A stretch of DNA of 50,154 nt from Bordetella parapertussis (GTDB lineage: Bacteria > Pseudomonadota > Gammaproteobacteria > Burkholderiales > Burkholderiaceae_C): assembly GCA_945901125.1 (NCBI GenBank), contig CAMDKD010000018.1, forward strand, positions 1 to 50,154. Reading direction: 5' to 3'. Positions 26,986 through 35,061 of this stretch are shown here, one piece after another. Both the position numbers and the translations under genes were made by a program. The number at the start of each line of letters is the position of its first letter. Within the stretch, counting starts at the first letter, position 1. A model generated the notes under the pieces. That model saw only the letters and a program-made list of their open reading frames with translations. It did no database searches and was not told where the DNA came from.

Positions 26986-27010
26986 CCCTCCGAAATACTT
27001 GGAGGGTTTT
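26986..27010 (+). terminator. Intrinsic terminator between grxC and secB
   Basis: CCCTCCGA and TTGGAGGG form an 8-bp stem (one G-T pair) with a 5-base loop AATAC, followed directly by TTTT. It ends or attenuates transcription from the rhodanese-grxC pair ahead of secB-gpsA, whose start is 15 bp downstream, so secB either has a promoter inside grxC or depends on read-through. Confidence 0.8.
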
Positions 27011-27024
27011 ATCCAGGACATCCC

Positions 27025-27471
27025 ATGGCAGACACTTTCGAACCTATTTTTTTGATTCAGCGCATGTACCTGAAAGATTTGTCGCTGGAGCAACCTAATT
27101 CGCCAGCCATTTTGTTGTCTCAGGAACAGCCTGCGGTCGACATTCAAATCGGTTTGGGTTCCGAGCAAGTGGCAGATGGCGTGTTTGAAATCACCGTCAC
27201 CGCCACCGTCACTGCCAAGGTCAACGAGCAAACCATGTTTCTGGTGGAAGCCAAGCAGGCCGGTATTTTTGAAATCCGTCACATGCCCGATGGCCAGATG
27301 GAGCCCATCACGGGCATCGCTTGCCCGCAAATCATTTACCCCTATTTGCGCAGCAACGTAGCCGATGTCATTCAACGCGCAGGCTTTCCGCCGGTGCACA
27401 TGGCTGAAATCAACTTCCAGGCCATGTACGACCAGCAACAGCGCATGAAAGCCGAGCAGCAACTGCAGTGA
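27025..27471 (+). CDS. secB: Protein-export chaperone SecB
   Basis: The 148-residue protein shows the SecB core: IFLIQRMYLKDLSLEQPNSP, a long beta-strand region FEITVTATVTAKVNEQTMFLVEAKQAGIFEIRHMP and IACPQIIYPYLRSNVADVIQRAGFPPVHMAEINFQAMY. As a tetramer it holds precursor proteins unfolded and delivers them to SecA. Its stop overlaps the GTG start of gpsA. The acidic and glutamine-rich tail is usual. Confidence 0.97.
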   Translation: MADTFEPIFLIQRMYLKDLSLEQPNSPAILLSQEQPAVDIQIGLGSEQVADGVFEITVTATVTAKVNEQTMFLVEAKQAGIFEIRHMPDGQMEPITGIACPQIIYPYLRSNVADVIQRAGFPPVHMAEINFQAMYDQQQRMKAEQQLQ

Positions 27472-28469
27472 ACCTGCTGATTCTGGGCGCTGGTGCCTGG
27501 GGCACGGCACTGGCCATACAGGCCAGCCAGCGTCATGCGGTCACCTTATGGGCGCGCGACGCAGACCATGCGAGTCGCATGCTGTCGCAACGCCTGAATT
27601 CAAATTATTTACCCGGCCACACTTTGCCCGATGGCTTGACGCCTAGCCATGCGCCATTGCCGGGGCTGATTCAACACGCCGGCCTGGTGGTGCTGGCGGT
27701 GCCCATGGCCGCGCTGCGCCAGGTACTGCTGGAAGTCAGCCCGTTTATCCAAGACAAACCGCTGGCCTGGTTGTGCAAAGGCTTTGAAGCGGTCGAGCAC
27801 ACCCGGAATGTTTATGGCCTGATGGCTCACGAGGTGCAAGCTCAAGTCGCCCCGGCCATGTTGGCCGGTGTGTTGAGCGGTCCGAGCTTTGCGCAGGAAG
27901 TGGCAGCCGGTCAGCCCACGGCGCTGGTGGCGGCCAGCCGGCACGCTTCGGTCAGACAGGCCTTGGTCAACGCGTTTCATGCCGACAAGTTGCGCGTGTA
28001 TGCCAACGAAGATGTGACCGGCGTGGAAACCGGCGGTGCTGTGAAAAATGTATTGGCCATTGCCACCGGTTTGTGCGATGGCCTGCAACTCGGTTTGAAC
28101 GCGCGCGCCGCCCTCATCACCCGGGGCTTGGCTGAAATGACGCGCCTGGGCGTGGCGCTGGGTGCCAAAGCAGAAACCTTCATGGGCTTGAGCGGATTGG
28201 GCGACCTGGTGCTGACCGCGACCGGGGACTTATCGCGCAACCGGCAAGTCGGCATGGCTTTGGCGCAAGGCCGTTCTCTGCCCCAGGTATTGCAGTCGCT
28301 CGGTCATGTGGCCGAGGGGGTTTACAGCGCACGTACCGTGGTTGAACGTGCCGTTTTGGCCGGTGTTGATATGCCGATTGCGTCTGCTGTGGTGGCCGTT
28401 TTGCAAGAAGAAATGACACCGTCTCAAGCCGTGGCCATGCTCATGGGGCGGGGTGCCAAAGGCGAATAA
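27468..28469 (+). CDS. gpsA: Glycerol-3-phosphate dehydrogenase [NAD(P)+]
   Basis: The 333-residue protein has the NAD(P)-binding LGAGAWGTALAIQ, the segment LSGPSFAQEVAAGQPTALVAAS, the catalytic-lysine region ETGGAVKNVLAIATGLCDGLQLGLNARAALITRGLAEM and GLSGLGDLVLTATGDLSRNRQVGM. It makes sn-glycerol-3-phosphate for phospholipids from dihydroxyacetone phosphate. It starts at a GTG inside the secB stop (27468-27471), a sign of coupling. Confidence 0.96.
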   Translation: MNLLILGAGAWGTALAIQASQRHAVTLWARDADHASRMLSQRLNSNYLPGHTLPDGLTPSHAPLPGLIQHAGLVVLAVPMAALRQVLLEVSPFIQDKPLAWLCKGFEAVEHTRNVYGLMAHEVQAQVAPAMLAGVLSGPSFAQEVAAGQPTALVAASRHASVRQALVNAFHADKLRVYANEDVTGVETGGAVKNVLAIATGLCDGLQLGLNARAALITRGLAEMTRLGVALGAKAETFMGLSGLGDLVLTATGDLSRNRQVGMALAQGRSLPQVLQSLGHVAEGVYSARTVVERAVLAGVDMPIASAVVAVLQEEMTPSQAVAMLMGRGAKGE

Positions 28470-28520
28470 GCGCGGTGGTCTTCGAAGCAGCAACCGCCTG
28501 GCGAAGGCTTGACTTGCATT

Positions 28521-28561
28521 TTTACTAGGTATGGCTATCATTTATACTAGGCATACCTAGT
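28521..28561 (+). promoter_or_regulatory. Promoter with three ACTAGGTAT-type half sites before the DUF4143 ATPase gene
   Basis: TTTACT (28521-28526) and TATACT (28543-28548) with a 16-bp spacer make a plausible promoter. Overlaid on it are ACTAGGTAT at 28524-28532, ACTAGGCAT at 28546-28554 and, inverted, ATACCTAGT at 28553-28561. The first two are 22 bp apart, two helical turns, and the last two form an imperfect palindrome over the -10 box. This is the layout of a repressor operator, but no regulator gene adjoins. Confidence 0.55.
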
Positions 28562-28578
28562 ATTTTGTTAAAACAGCC

Positions 28579-29730
28579 ATGTCCAACGCTTTTCAACGAC
28601 CCTTTGTTCAGACTTTGGTCCAACGCTTGTCCCACACACCTGTGCTGATGCAAGTTTTGGTCGGACCTCGTCAGGTGGGAAAAACGACTGGGGTGCGCCA
28701 GCTGATGGGGCAGGCTGACTATCCCAGTTATTACGCTAATGCCGATGATGTGCTCAACAGCGACCGCAGTTGGCTGCTGGCGCAGTGGCAGCAGGCCTTG
28801 CTGTTGGGCGAGGGAGCTTTACTGGTGGTTGATGAGTTTCAAAAAATCCCCAACTGGCCGGAAACCATCAAAGCCCTGTGGGATGCCCGACCTGGCCACT
28901 TGCGCGTCGTGTTGCTGGGGTCAAGCGCGTTGCAAATTCAATCTGGAATCACCGAGAGTTTGGCCGGGCGTTTTGAGTTGACACGTATTCACCATTGGAC
29001 ATTTGCCGAATTGCATGAGGCATTCGGGTACGACTTATCGCGCTATTTGCGTTACGGAGGTTACCCGGGGGCTGTGCCCATGGAGAATGAGCCCGATCGC
29101 TGGCATGCATATATGAAAGAGTCAATCGTTGAGGCCGTCATTGGCAAAGACATCTTGCAAAACCGGCGCGTGGACAAGCCTGCATTGTTTCGCCAAGCGT
29201 TTGAGATTTTGTGTCATTACCCCGCGCAAGAAATCAGTTACACCAAGCTGTTAGGTCAATTGCAAGACCGGGGCAATACTGACTTGATCAAGTACTACAT
29301 CGATTTGTACAGCAGCGCTTTTTTATTGCATGCATTGCAAAAGTACAGCGCTAAACAGTGGCTTAGCCGCAGCAGCAGCCCCAAGCTCGTACTGGCCTGC
29401 CCGGCCTTGTTTGCCATGGTGGATGGTGATCCAAACCGTGATTCAGAAACGTTTGGCCGTGCGTTTGAGTTGGCCGTGGGCGCCGAACTGCTGCAGCAAC
29501 CCGGGCAAGTTTGTTATTGGCGTGAACGCAATGCCGAAGTCGATTTTGTGTACCAGCACCGCGAAAAGCTTTATGCCATCGAGGTCAAATCAGGCCGAAA
29601 TAAAAGCGCTGCGGGATTGGATGCGTTTTGTAAACAAGTACCCATAGCGCGGCGCGTGATCATCACGCCGGAGAATTTCGCCCGGTTTTCGATGCAGCCC
29701 AGAGAGTTTCTGGAAACGGTGGCGGTGTGA
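28579..29730 (+). CDS. AAA ATPase with DUF4143 domain
   Basis: The 383-residue protein has Walker A GPRQVGKTTGVRQL (about 28-41), Walker B ALLVVDEFQKIPNW (about 82-95), sensor-1 LRVVLLGSSALQIQSG and, in the C-terminal half, the DUF4143 region with the nuclease-like motif EVDFVYQHREKLYAIEVKSGRNKSAAGLD. COG1373 proteins of this type are frequent solitary accessory genes with patchy distribution; function is not settled. The D-(x)n-EVK pattern recalls PD-(D/E)xK nucleases. It sits alone between gpsA and panC, behind an operator-like promoter, consistent with acquisition by transfer. Confidence 0.85.
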   Translation: MSNAFQRPFVQTLVQRLSHTPVLMQVLVGPRQVGKTTGVRQLMGQADYPSYYANADDVLNSDRSWLLAQWQQALLLGEGALLVVDEFQKIPNWPETIKALWDARPGHLRVVLLGSSALQIQSGITESLAGRFELTRIHHWTFAELHEAFGYDLSRYLRYGGYPGAVPMENEPDRWHAYMKESIVEAVIGKDILQNRRVDKPALFRQAFEILCHYPAQEISYTKLLGQLQDRGNTDLIKYYIDLYSSAFLLHALQKYSAKQWLSRSSSPKLVLACPALFAMVDGDPNRDSETFGRAFELAVGAELLQQPGQVCYWRERNAEVDFVYQHREKLYAIEVKSGRNKSAAGLDAFCKQVPIARRVIITPENFARFSMQPREFLETVAV

Positions 29731-29737
29731 TCGCAGA

Positions 29738-30595
29738 TCAAACCTCAAAGTTATCAATCAACCTTGTCTTGCCCAGCCTAGCCGCACCCAACACTACCAG
29801 CGGTTCTGAACCCACGGCAGTCACAGGCGATAAATCGTGTTGATGGCGCAAAGTGATGTAGTCCGGCACCCAGCCTCGAGCGCGCAGCGCGTCCATGGCT
29901 ACAGCTTCAGCAGCCGCCACATCGAAGCGGCCGGAATCGGCAGCGGCGCGCACTGCTCGCGCCAATTGGTTCAAAGCCACAGACAGTTGCACCGCCTCGG
30001 CGCGTTCCTCGGCGCTCAGGTAGCCGTTGCGCGAACTCAGCGCCAGCCCGTCAGGCGCGCGCGTGGTGGCGCCGGTGACGATGTCAATCGGCATGGCCAA
30101 TTGGCTCATCATGCGCCGCAGTATCAGCAACTGCTGAAAATCCTTTTGGCCGAACACGGCCACGCCGCCGCTGTGCGCGAACACACAATGAAACAGTTTC
30201 AACACCACGGTGCAAACGCCGGTGAAAAACCCGGGTCTGAACTGGCCTTCCAGAATGTCGGCCAAGGCCGGGTCGGGCAGCAGCTTAAAGCTTTGAACTT
30301 GCGGGTACAGCTCGGTTTCGTCAGGCGCAAACAGCAGATCGCAGCCGACGCTGTGCAACTTGTCGCAGTCGCTGTCAAACGTGCGCGGGTAACTGGCAAA
30401 GTCTTCGCCGGGTAAAAACTGTAAACGGTTGACAAAAATGCTGGCCACGCTGACATCGCCTTGTGCTTTGGCCATACGCATCAGGCTCAGGTGTCCTTCG
30501 TGCAGATTGCCCATGGTGGGCACAAAGGCAGGCTTTTTATAAGCTGACAGATGCTGGCGCAACTCCGCCACGGTACGCGCAATCAACATGAACAA
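29738..30595 (-). CDS. panC: Pantothenate synthetase
   Basis: The 285-residue protein has the HIGH-like ATP motif PTMGNLHEGHLSLMRMAK, FASYPRTFDSDCDKL, the VFGQKDFQQLLILRRMM segment and the KMSKS-like loop LALSSRNGYLS. It joins pantoate and beta-alanine with ATP. Its ATG is one base before the panB stop on the minus strand, so panB and panC are cotranscribed. The start context MFMLIARTVAELRQHL leaves the third Met as an alternative. Confidence 0.96.
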   Translation of the reverse strand: MFMLIARTVAELRQHLSAYKKPAFVPTMGNLHEGHLSLMRMAKAQGDVSVASIFVNRLQFLPGEDFASYPRTFDSDCDKLHSVGCDLLFAPDETELYPQVQSFKLLPDPALADILEGQFRPGFFTGVCTVVLKLFHCVFAHSGGVAVFGQKDFQQLLILRRMMSQLAMPIDIVTGATTRAPDGLALSSRNGYLSAEERAEAVQLSVALNQLARAVRAAADSGRFDVAAAEAVAMDALRARGWVPDYITLRHQHDLSPVTAVGSEPLVVLGAARLGKTRLIDNFEV

Positions 30596-31441
30596 TCACC
30601 AGGCGTGGAGTTCATTCACAGGGAATTTTTTGGTTTTCACGGCTTGCACAAACGCTTGCATGGCACCGAGCACCGTGCCGGACTCGGTCATGAAGTTATA
30701 GGCAAATTTCGGAACCTTGCCCTGGGTCACGCCCAGCATGTCGTGAAGCACCAGAATTTGACCGGCGGTGTCTACGCCGGCACCTATGCCTATGGTGGCG
30801 CAGGTGGTGAGCGCACGTGTGATTTCACCCGACAGTACGGCCGGCACCATCTCCAGCACCAGCGCCTGGGCACCGGCGTTTTGCAATTGCAAGGCGTCGT
30901 TCATGAGTTGCTGCGCGCCGCTGTCGGTGCGGCCTTGGACACGGTAACCACCCAGGGTGTTCACGCTTTGCGGTGTCAGGCCCAGATGGCCGCAGACCGG
31001 GATGCCGCGCGTCACCAGAAACTCAACAGTCGGGGCTAACCATGCACCGCCTTCAAGCTTGATCATGTGGGCACCAGCTTTCATCAGCACCGACGCGCTT
31101 TGGAACGCCTGCTCGGGCGTGGCGTAGCTGGCGAACGGCATATCGCCCAAGATGATGGGTCGGCCGTTTTGTTTTTGCAGACCGCGCGCCACGCATTCGG
31201 TGTGGTAACGCATGGCTTCTAAAGTGACCGGCAGCGTGCTGTTGTGGCCCTGGCAGACCATGCCCAGCGAATCGCCGACCAGAATGATTTCGACACCGGC
31301 CAAATCGGCCACGGCGGCAAAGGTCGCGTCATACGCGGTCAGCATGGTGATTTTTTCGCCGTCAGCCAGCATTTTCATCAGGCTGTGCATGGTCATGGCC
31401 GGACGTTTACCGGCTTCGGGGGCTGAGGGTTGTACGCTCAT
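30596..31441 (-). CDS. panB: 3-methyl-2-oxobutanoate hydroxymethyltransferase
   Basis: The 281-residue protein has TAYDATFAAVADLAGVEIILVGDSLGMVCQGHNSTLPVTLEAM, which includes the Mg2+-binding Asp and the GDSLGM motif, then GDMPFASYATPEQAFQSASVLMKAGAHMIKLEGGAW and GHLGLTPQSVNTLGGYRVQGR. It transfers a hydroxymethyl group from methylene-tetrahydrofolate to alpha-ketoisovalerate to form ketopantoate. It belongs to the minus-strand run DUF3460-scpA-panB-panC, starting 21 bp after scpA. Confidence 0.96.
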   Translation of the reverse strand: MSVQPSAPEAGKRPAMTMHSLMKMLADGEKITMLTAYDATFAAVADLAGVEIILVGDSLGMVCQGHNSTLPVTLEAMRYHTECVARGLQKQNGRPIILGDMPFASYATPEQAFQSASVLMKAGAHMIKLEGGAWLAPTVEFLVTRGIPVCGHLGLTPQSVNTLGGYRVQGRTDSGAQQLMNDALQLQNAGAQALVLEMVPAVLSGEITRALTTCATIGIGAGVDTAGQILVLHDMLGVTQGKVPKFAYNFMTESGTVLGAMQAFVQAVKTKKFPVNELHAW

Positions 31442-31462
31442 GGTGCTTTCTCCTTTGTGGGG

Positions 31463-32320
31463 TTATTGAGCAGGTGAGTAAGCCAGACGCACATAGATGG
31501 GTGCGTAGGCTTCGGCTTGGGTGATGTCGACCAACATTTCTTTGGCGAGTTCCAGCAAGGCGATGAAAGTCACCAGCATCACCGGCACGCCGAGTGCGGG
31601 GTCAAACAGGTTTTCAAATTCGACAAAACGCTGGCCTTGCAATTTTTTGAGCACCATGCTCATGTGCTCGCGCACCGACAGTTCCTGGCGGCTGATTTTG
31701 TGGTGTTGAATCAGTTTGGCGCGGCGCAGTATGTCGGCCCAGGCTGCTTGCAAATCGGGCACGGCCACGTGCGGAAAGCGTGGTTGCATGGATTGTTCGA
31801 TATAGACCTGGGCGCGCAAAAAATCCCGGCCTTGCTGTGGTACTTCATTCAGGCGAGCGGCTGCTAATTTCAGCTGTTCGTATTCCAACAGACGGCGCAC
31901 CAGTTCGGCACGCGGGTCTTCGGGCTCTGCGCCTTCGGGCACTTTCTTGGGCGGCAGCAACATGCGGGACTTGATTTCAATCAGCATGGCGGCCATCAGC
32001 AAATACTCGGCGGCGAGCTCCAGATTGGTCTTGCGGATTTCCTCGACATAACTCAGGTACTGGCGGGTCAGGCCCGCCATGGGGATGTCCAGAATATTGA
32101 AATTTTGTTTGCGGATCAGGTAGAGCAGCAAATCCAGCGGGCCTTCAAAGGCTTCCAGAAAAATTTGCAGCGCGTCCGGCGGTATGTACAAGTCCTGGGG
32201 CATGGCGAACAGCGGTTCGCCATACAAACGCGCCACCGCCACGTGGTCTATGACCGTAGGCATGTGGGGCAGATCGGCATTCGGCCCGGCGGGCCAATTT
32301 GCCACAGTCGGGGTGTTCAC
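31463..32320 (-). CDS. scpA: Segregation and condensation protein A
   Basis: From GTG at 32320 the product is 285 residues. The kleisin core is clear: FLEAFEGPLDLLLYLIRKQNFNILDIPMAGLTRQYL, ELAAEYLLMAAMLIEIKSRMLLPP, and a C-terminal winged-helix segment with VTFIALLELAKEMLVDITQAEAYAPIYVRLA. ScpA binds Smc and ScpB to compact and separate chromosomes. I prefer GTG at 32320 because it forms a GTGA overlap with the stop of the upstream DUF3460 gene; a GTG at 32413 would overlap that gene by almost 100 bp. Confidence 0.93.
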   Translation of the reverse strand: MNTPTVANWPAGPNADLPHMPTVIDHVAVARLYGEPLFAMPQDLYIPPDALQIFLEAFEGPLDLLLYLIRKQNFNILDIPMAGLTRQYLSYVEEIRKTNLELAAEYLLMAAMLIEIKSRMLLPPKKVPEGAEPEDPRAELVRRLLEYEQLKLAAARLNEVPQQGRDFLRAQVYIEQSMQPRFPHVAVPDLQAAWADILRRAKLIQHHKISRQELSVREHMSMVLKKLQGQRFVEFENLFDPALGVPVMLVTFIALLELAKEMLVDITQAEAYAPIYVRLAYSPAQ

Positions 32321-32526
32321 TTGGGCGCGTTGGTCTGGTAGACGTAGGGCTTTTGCGCCACGCGAGCGTCTTTGAATCCGGTTTGTTCCTGGCGGTTCAG
32401 GCTTTTGTCCCACAACAGCGCCCGTCCCTGGCGTTGCTCGGCCTCCAGCGTGGGCTTGGCGGCTTTGAGTTGCTGTAAAAACTCGGTGGTTTCAGAAATA
32501 TACGCAGGACGGCTGAACAATGACAT
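32317..32526 (-). CDS. DUF3460 family small protein
   Basis: The 69-residue protein MSLFSRPAYISETTEFLQQLKAAKPTLEAEQRQGRALLWDK... (shown in part) matches the short betaproteobacterial DUF3460 family, with conserved YxSExTxFLxxLKxxxPxLExxQRxGRxLLWDK character. The function is unknown. Its stop overlaps the scpA GTG by 4 bp, which points to coupled translation and a steady link to scpA. A conserved but untested partner of the segregation machinery is one possibility. Confidence 0.85.
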   Translation of the reverse strand: MSLFSRPAYISETTEFLQQLKAAKPTLEAEQRQGRALLWDKSLNRQEQTGFKDARVAQKPYVYQTNAPK

Positions 32527-32664
32527 AAGCGGTAGTTTCCAGGTGAGATACAGATTCTACCCAGTGGTCACACTCGGCGGTGAATGGATTCAGAGCATGC
32601 AAGTTGCCTGCTTGTTTTAAAATAAGGCGCGTAAACACCTAAGCACCCAAACACCGAGGCTATC

Positions 32665-32904
32665 ATGGAAACTGTTCGTTGGAATATTGCCGTATCGCCG
32701 GACACGGATCAATCCGTGCGCATGTTCATCGCCGCCCAGGGTGGCGGGCGCAAAGGTGACTTGTCGCGCTTCATTGAAGAGGCTGTGCGTTCTTATCTTT
32801 TAGAGAAGGCAGTCGAACAAGCCAAAAGCGCAGCCTCCGGCATGAGCGAACTGGCGTTGAATGACCTGATAGATGAGGCAGTGCAATGGGCGCGTGAAAA
32901 ATAA
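32665..32904 (+). CDS. Ribbon-helix-helix type antitoxin of a PIN toxin module
   Basis: The 79-residue protein starts METVRWNIAVSPDTDQSVRMFIAAQGGGRKGDLSRFIEEAVRSYLLEK (one domain): a beta-strand then two helices with GDLSRFIEEAV, as in CopG/Arc-type DNA-binding antitoxins. The C-terminal acidic helix (LNDLIDEAVQWAREK) would wrap the toxin. Its TAA overlaps the ATG of the toxin gene (TAATG), the usual coupling in type II modules. Such antitoxins neutralise the RNase and repress their own promoter. Confidence 0.85.
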   Translation: METVRWNIAVSPDTDQSVRMFIAAQGGGRKGDLSRFIEEAVRSYLLEKAVEQAKSAASGMSELALNDLIDEAVQWAREK

Positions 32905-33323
32905 TGCGCGTCATCCTGGATACCAATGTGCTGCTGGCGGCCCTGATTTCACCCCAAGGACCGCCTGACAAGATATACCGTGCTTGGCGCTCAGCCACAT
33001 TTGAGCTGGTGACATCCACGGCTCAACTGGATGAACTGCGACGCGTGAGTCGCTATCCCAAACTCAAGCATTTACTGCCCGCCCACAGGGTAGGCACGAT
33101 GGTGAACAACATGCAACGTGCCATTGTTCTGGGGGACTTGTCTTCGCTGCCTCAAAATTTGGATTTAAACGATGCCAATGACGCTTTTCTGATCGCCATG
33201 GCATTGGCCGGCGAGGCAGACTATCTGGTGACCGGCGATCGTCGCGCAGGACTGTTGCAACACAGCGTTGTCGGTCGAACACGTATCGTCACACCTGCCT
33301 TGTTTTGTACACAAGCGCTTTGA
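32904..33323 (+). CDS. PIN-domain ribonuclease toxin (COG1569 type)
   Basis: The 139-residue protein begins MRVILDTNVLLAALISPQGPP, the PIN first strand with its catalytic Asp, has TAQLDELRRVSRYPK with the conserved Glu, and ends with DLNDANDAFLIAMALAGEADYLVTGDRRAGLL, containing the remaining acidic residues (ND..D, TGD). It should be an Mg2+-dependent RNase blocked by the antitoxin encoded just upstream. All four acidic positions are present, so it looks active. The pair is inserted between DUF3460 and the SulP gene. Confidence 0.9.
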   Translation: MRVILDTNVLLAALISPQGPPDKIYRAWRSATFELVTSTAQLDELRRVSRYPKLKHLLPAHRVGTMVNNMQRAIVLGDLSSLPQNLDLNDANDAFLIAMALAGEADYLVTGDRRAGLLQHSVVGRTRIVTPALFCTQAL

Positions 33324-33343
33324 TGCAATTCAAGCATTGAAAG

Positions 33344-34993
33344 TCAATCACTTTTTGGCAGCTTATCCGCCTGGTTTGAGTCAATCGCCGTTTGCCAATC
33401 CGCCACCACACCGCCGGGCTTGAGCCGCGCCAGCAAGCCGGTTCGCCCCAGTATGTCCAAGGGTTGCGGGTTCAGCGCGCACAGCTTGAGTTCAACGTGC
33501 TTGTGCTCACAGGCGTCAAGCAAACCGTGTAAGCCATCGGCACCGCTGGAGTCGATGTAAATCAGGCCGCCCAAGTCCAGCACCAGCGTTTTTTCGGGCA
33601 AGTCATGCGACGTCTGTTCAATCAAATCCACCGCGCCGAAAAACAGCGCGCCGTCGAAGGCCCAGACTTGGGTGTGCGCCGTGGCGTGCAGCAACTTGCG
33701 CTGCGTCAGGCTGGAGATGCGGTAGATGAAAGTCAGACAGGCGGCGGCCAGGCCGACGGCCATGCCAACCGATAAATCCACCAGCACGGTCAGCACAAAG
33801 ACGGCGAGCAGCGTGAAACGGTAAGGCCAGCGAAATTGCGACAAGCGCACAAACGCGCGCCAGTCGCCCATGTTCCAGGCGATAAAGAGCAGCAAAGCGC
33901 TCAACACGCCTAAGGGAATATGCGAGACCAGCGGCGCGGCCAGCAGCACAATCAACAACAGTCCCAGTGCATGCACCATACCGGCCACGGGGCTGCTGGC
34001 GCCGTTTTTCACATTGGTGACGGTGCGCGCCAAGGCACCGGTGGCCGGCATGCCGCCGACAAAAGGCATGGCCATGTTGGCCAGACCTTGGGCCATCAAT
34101 TCCTGGTTAGGGTCGTGGCGGTCGCCGATCATGCTGTCGCTGGCGCGCGCGCACAGCAGCGATGAAATCGCGCCCAATACCGCCAGCGTGAAGCCGGGCA
34201 CCAGCACGGCTTGCAATTGCGCCAGCGACATGGTTGGCCAACTCAAGTCAAGCAGGCTGGAAGGAATGCCGCCAAAGCGGCTGCCTATGGTCGCCACCGG
34301 CCAGTCAGTCGTGTAAACAAACGCTGTGGCTAACAGCATGACCAACATCGGGCCGGGCATGAGCGACAGCCGTTGAGCAATTTTCGTTGGCAACCAACGC
34401 GGCATCAGCAGTTGCCAGAACACCAACACCAGCAAGCTGCTGAGCGTCAGCGCCAACGTAGCTATATCGGTCTGGTTTAAATGCGTTGAGATGACGCTGA
34501 CGATGCCGAACACATCGGCCGGCATGGTTTGAATCGGCAGGCCGAGGAAGTCTTTGAGTTGCAGCATGCCTATCAAGACCGCAATGCCGTTGGTAAAGCC
34601 GGTGATCACGGCCACCGGTATGAAGCGAATCAACACACCCAGCCGGAATACGCCCATGAGCAGCAACCACATGCCCGACATCAAGGTGGCCAACATCAAG
34701 CCGTTGACGCCGTGCATATGCACGATGCCGTAAACCATGACAACAAAGCCGCCGGCCGCGCCGCTGATTTGCACCCGGCTGCCGCCCAGCGCCGAGGTGA
34801 GAAAACCGGCGACGATGGCGGTGACCAGACCGGCCTCGGGCTTGAGCCCGCAGGCAATCGCAAACGCCATGGAAATGGGCAAAGCCACCACGCTGACCGT
34901 CAAACCTGCGCCCAAGTCTTTGAAAAACCGTTGGCGGTCATAGCCGCGCAATGCGTCTATCAGTTTGGGTCGGAAAGCCGAAAGCTGAAGCAT
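33344..34993 (-). CDS. SulP family anion transporter with STAS domain
   Basis: The 549-residue protein has a long membrane region with multiple hydrophobic helices (about residues 25-420). It includes the SulP signature region AGLTVSVVALPISMAFAIACGLKPEAGLVTAIVAGFLTSALGGS (one helix pair, in parts) and a C-terminal STAS domain (about 440-530) with LVLDLGGLIYIDSSGADGLHGLLDACEH. Members carry sulfate, bicarbonate or C4-dicarboxylates; the substrate cannot be read here. It is last in the minus-strand run metG, MobA-like, SulP and ends 20 bp from the convergent PIN toxin gene. Confidence 0.92.
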   Translation of the reverse strand: MLQLSAFRPKLIDALRGYDRQRFFKDLGAGLTVSVVALPISMAFAIACGLKPEAGLVTAIVAGFLTSALGGSRVQISGAAGGFVVMVYGIVHMHGVNGLMLATLMSGMWLLLMGVFRLGVLIRFIPVAVITGFTNGIAVLIGMLQLKDFLGLPIQTMPADVFGIVSVISTHLNQTDIATLALTLSSLLVLVFWQLLMPRWLPTKIAQRLSLMPGPMLVMLLATAFVYTTDWPVATIGSRFGGIPSSLLDLSWPTMSLAQLQAVLVPGFTLAVLGAISSLLCARASDSMIGDRHDPNQELMAQGLANMAMPFVGGMPATGALARTVTNVKNGASSPVAGMVHALGLLLIVLLAAPLVSHIPLGVLSALLLFIAWNMGDWRAFVRLSQFRWPYRFTLLAVFVLTVLVDLSVGMAVGLAAACLTFIYRISSLTQRKLLHATAHTQVWAFDGALFFGAVDLIEQTSHDLPEKTLVLDLGGLIYIDSSGADGLHGLLDACEHKHVELKLCALNPQPLDILGRTGLLARLKPGGVVADWQTAIDSNQADKLPKSD

Positions 34994-35061
34994 GTTTCAC
35001 TATACGCCCGCTGATGGCGGTAACTGCTGATGAAAATAAACAGTGGTGCAGGTTTAGCGAG

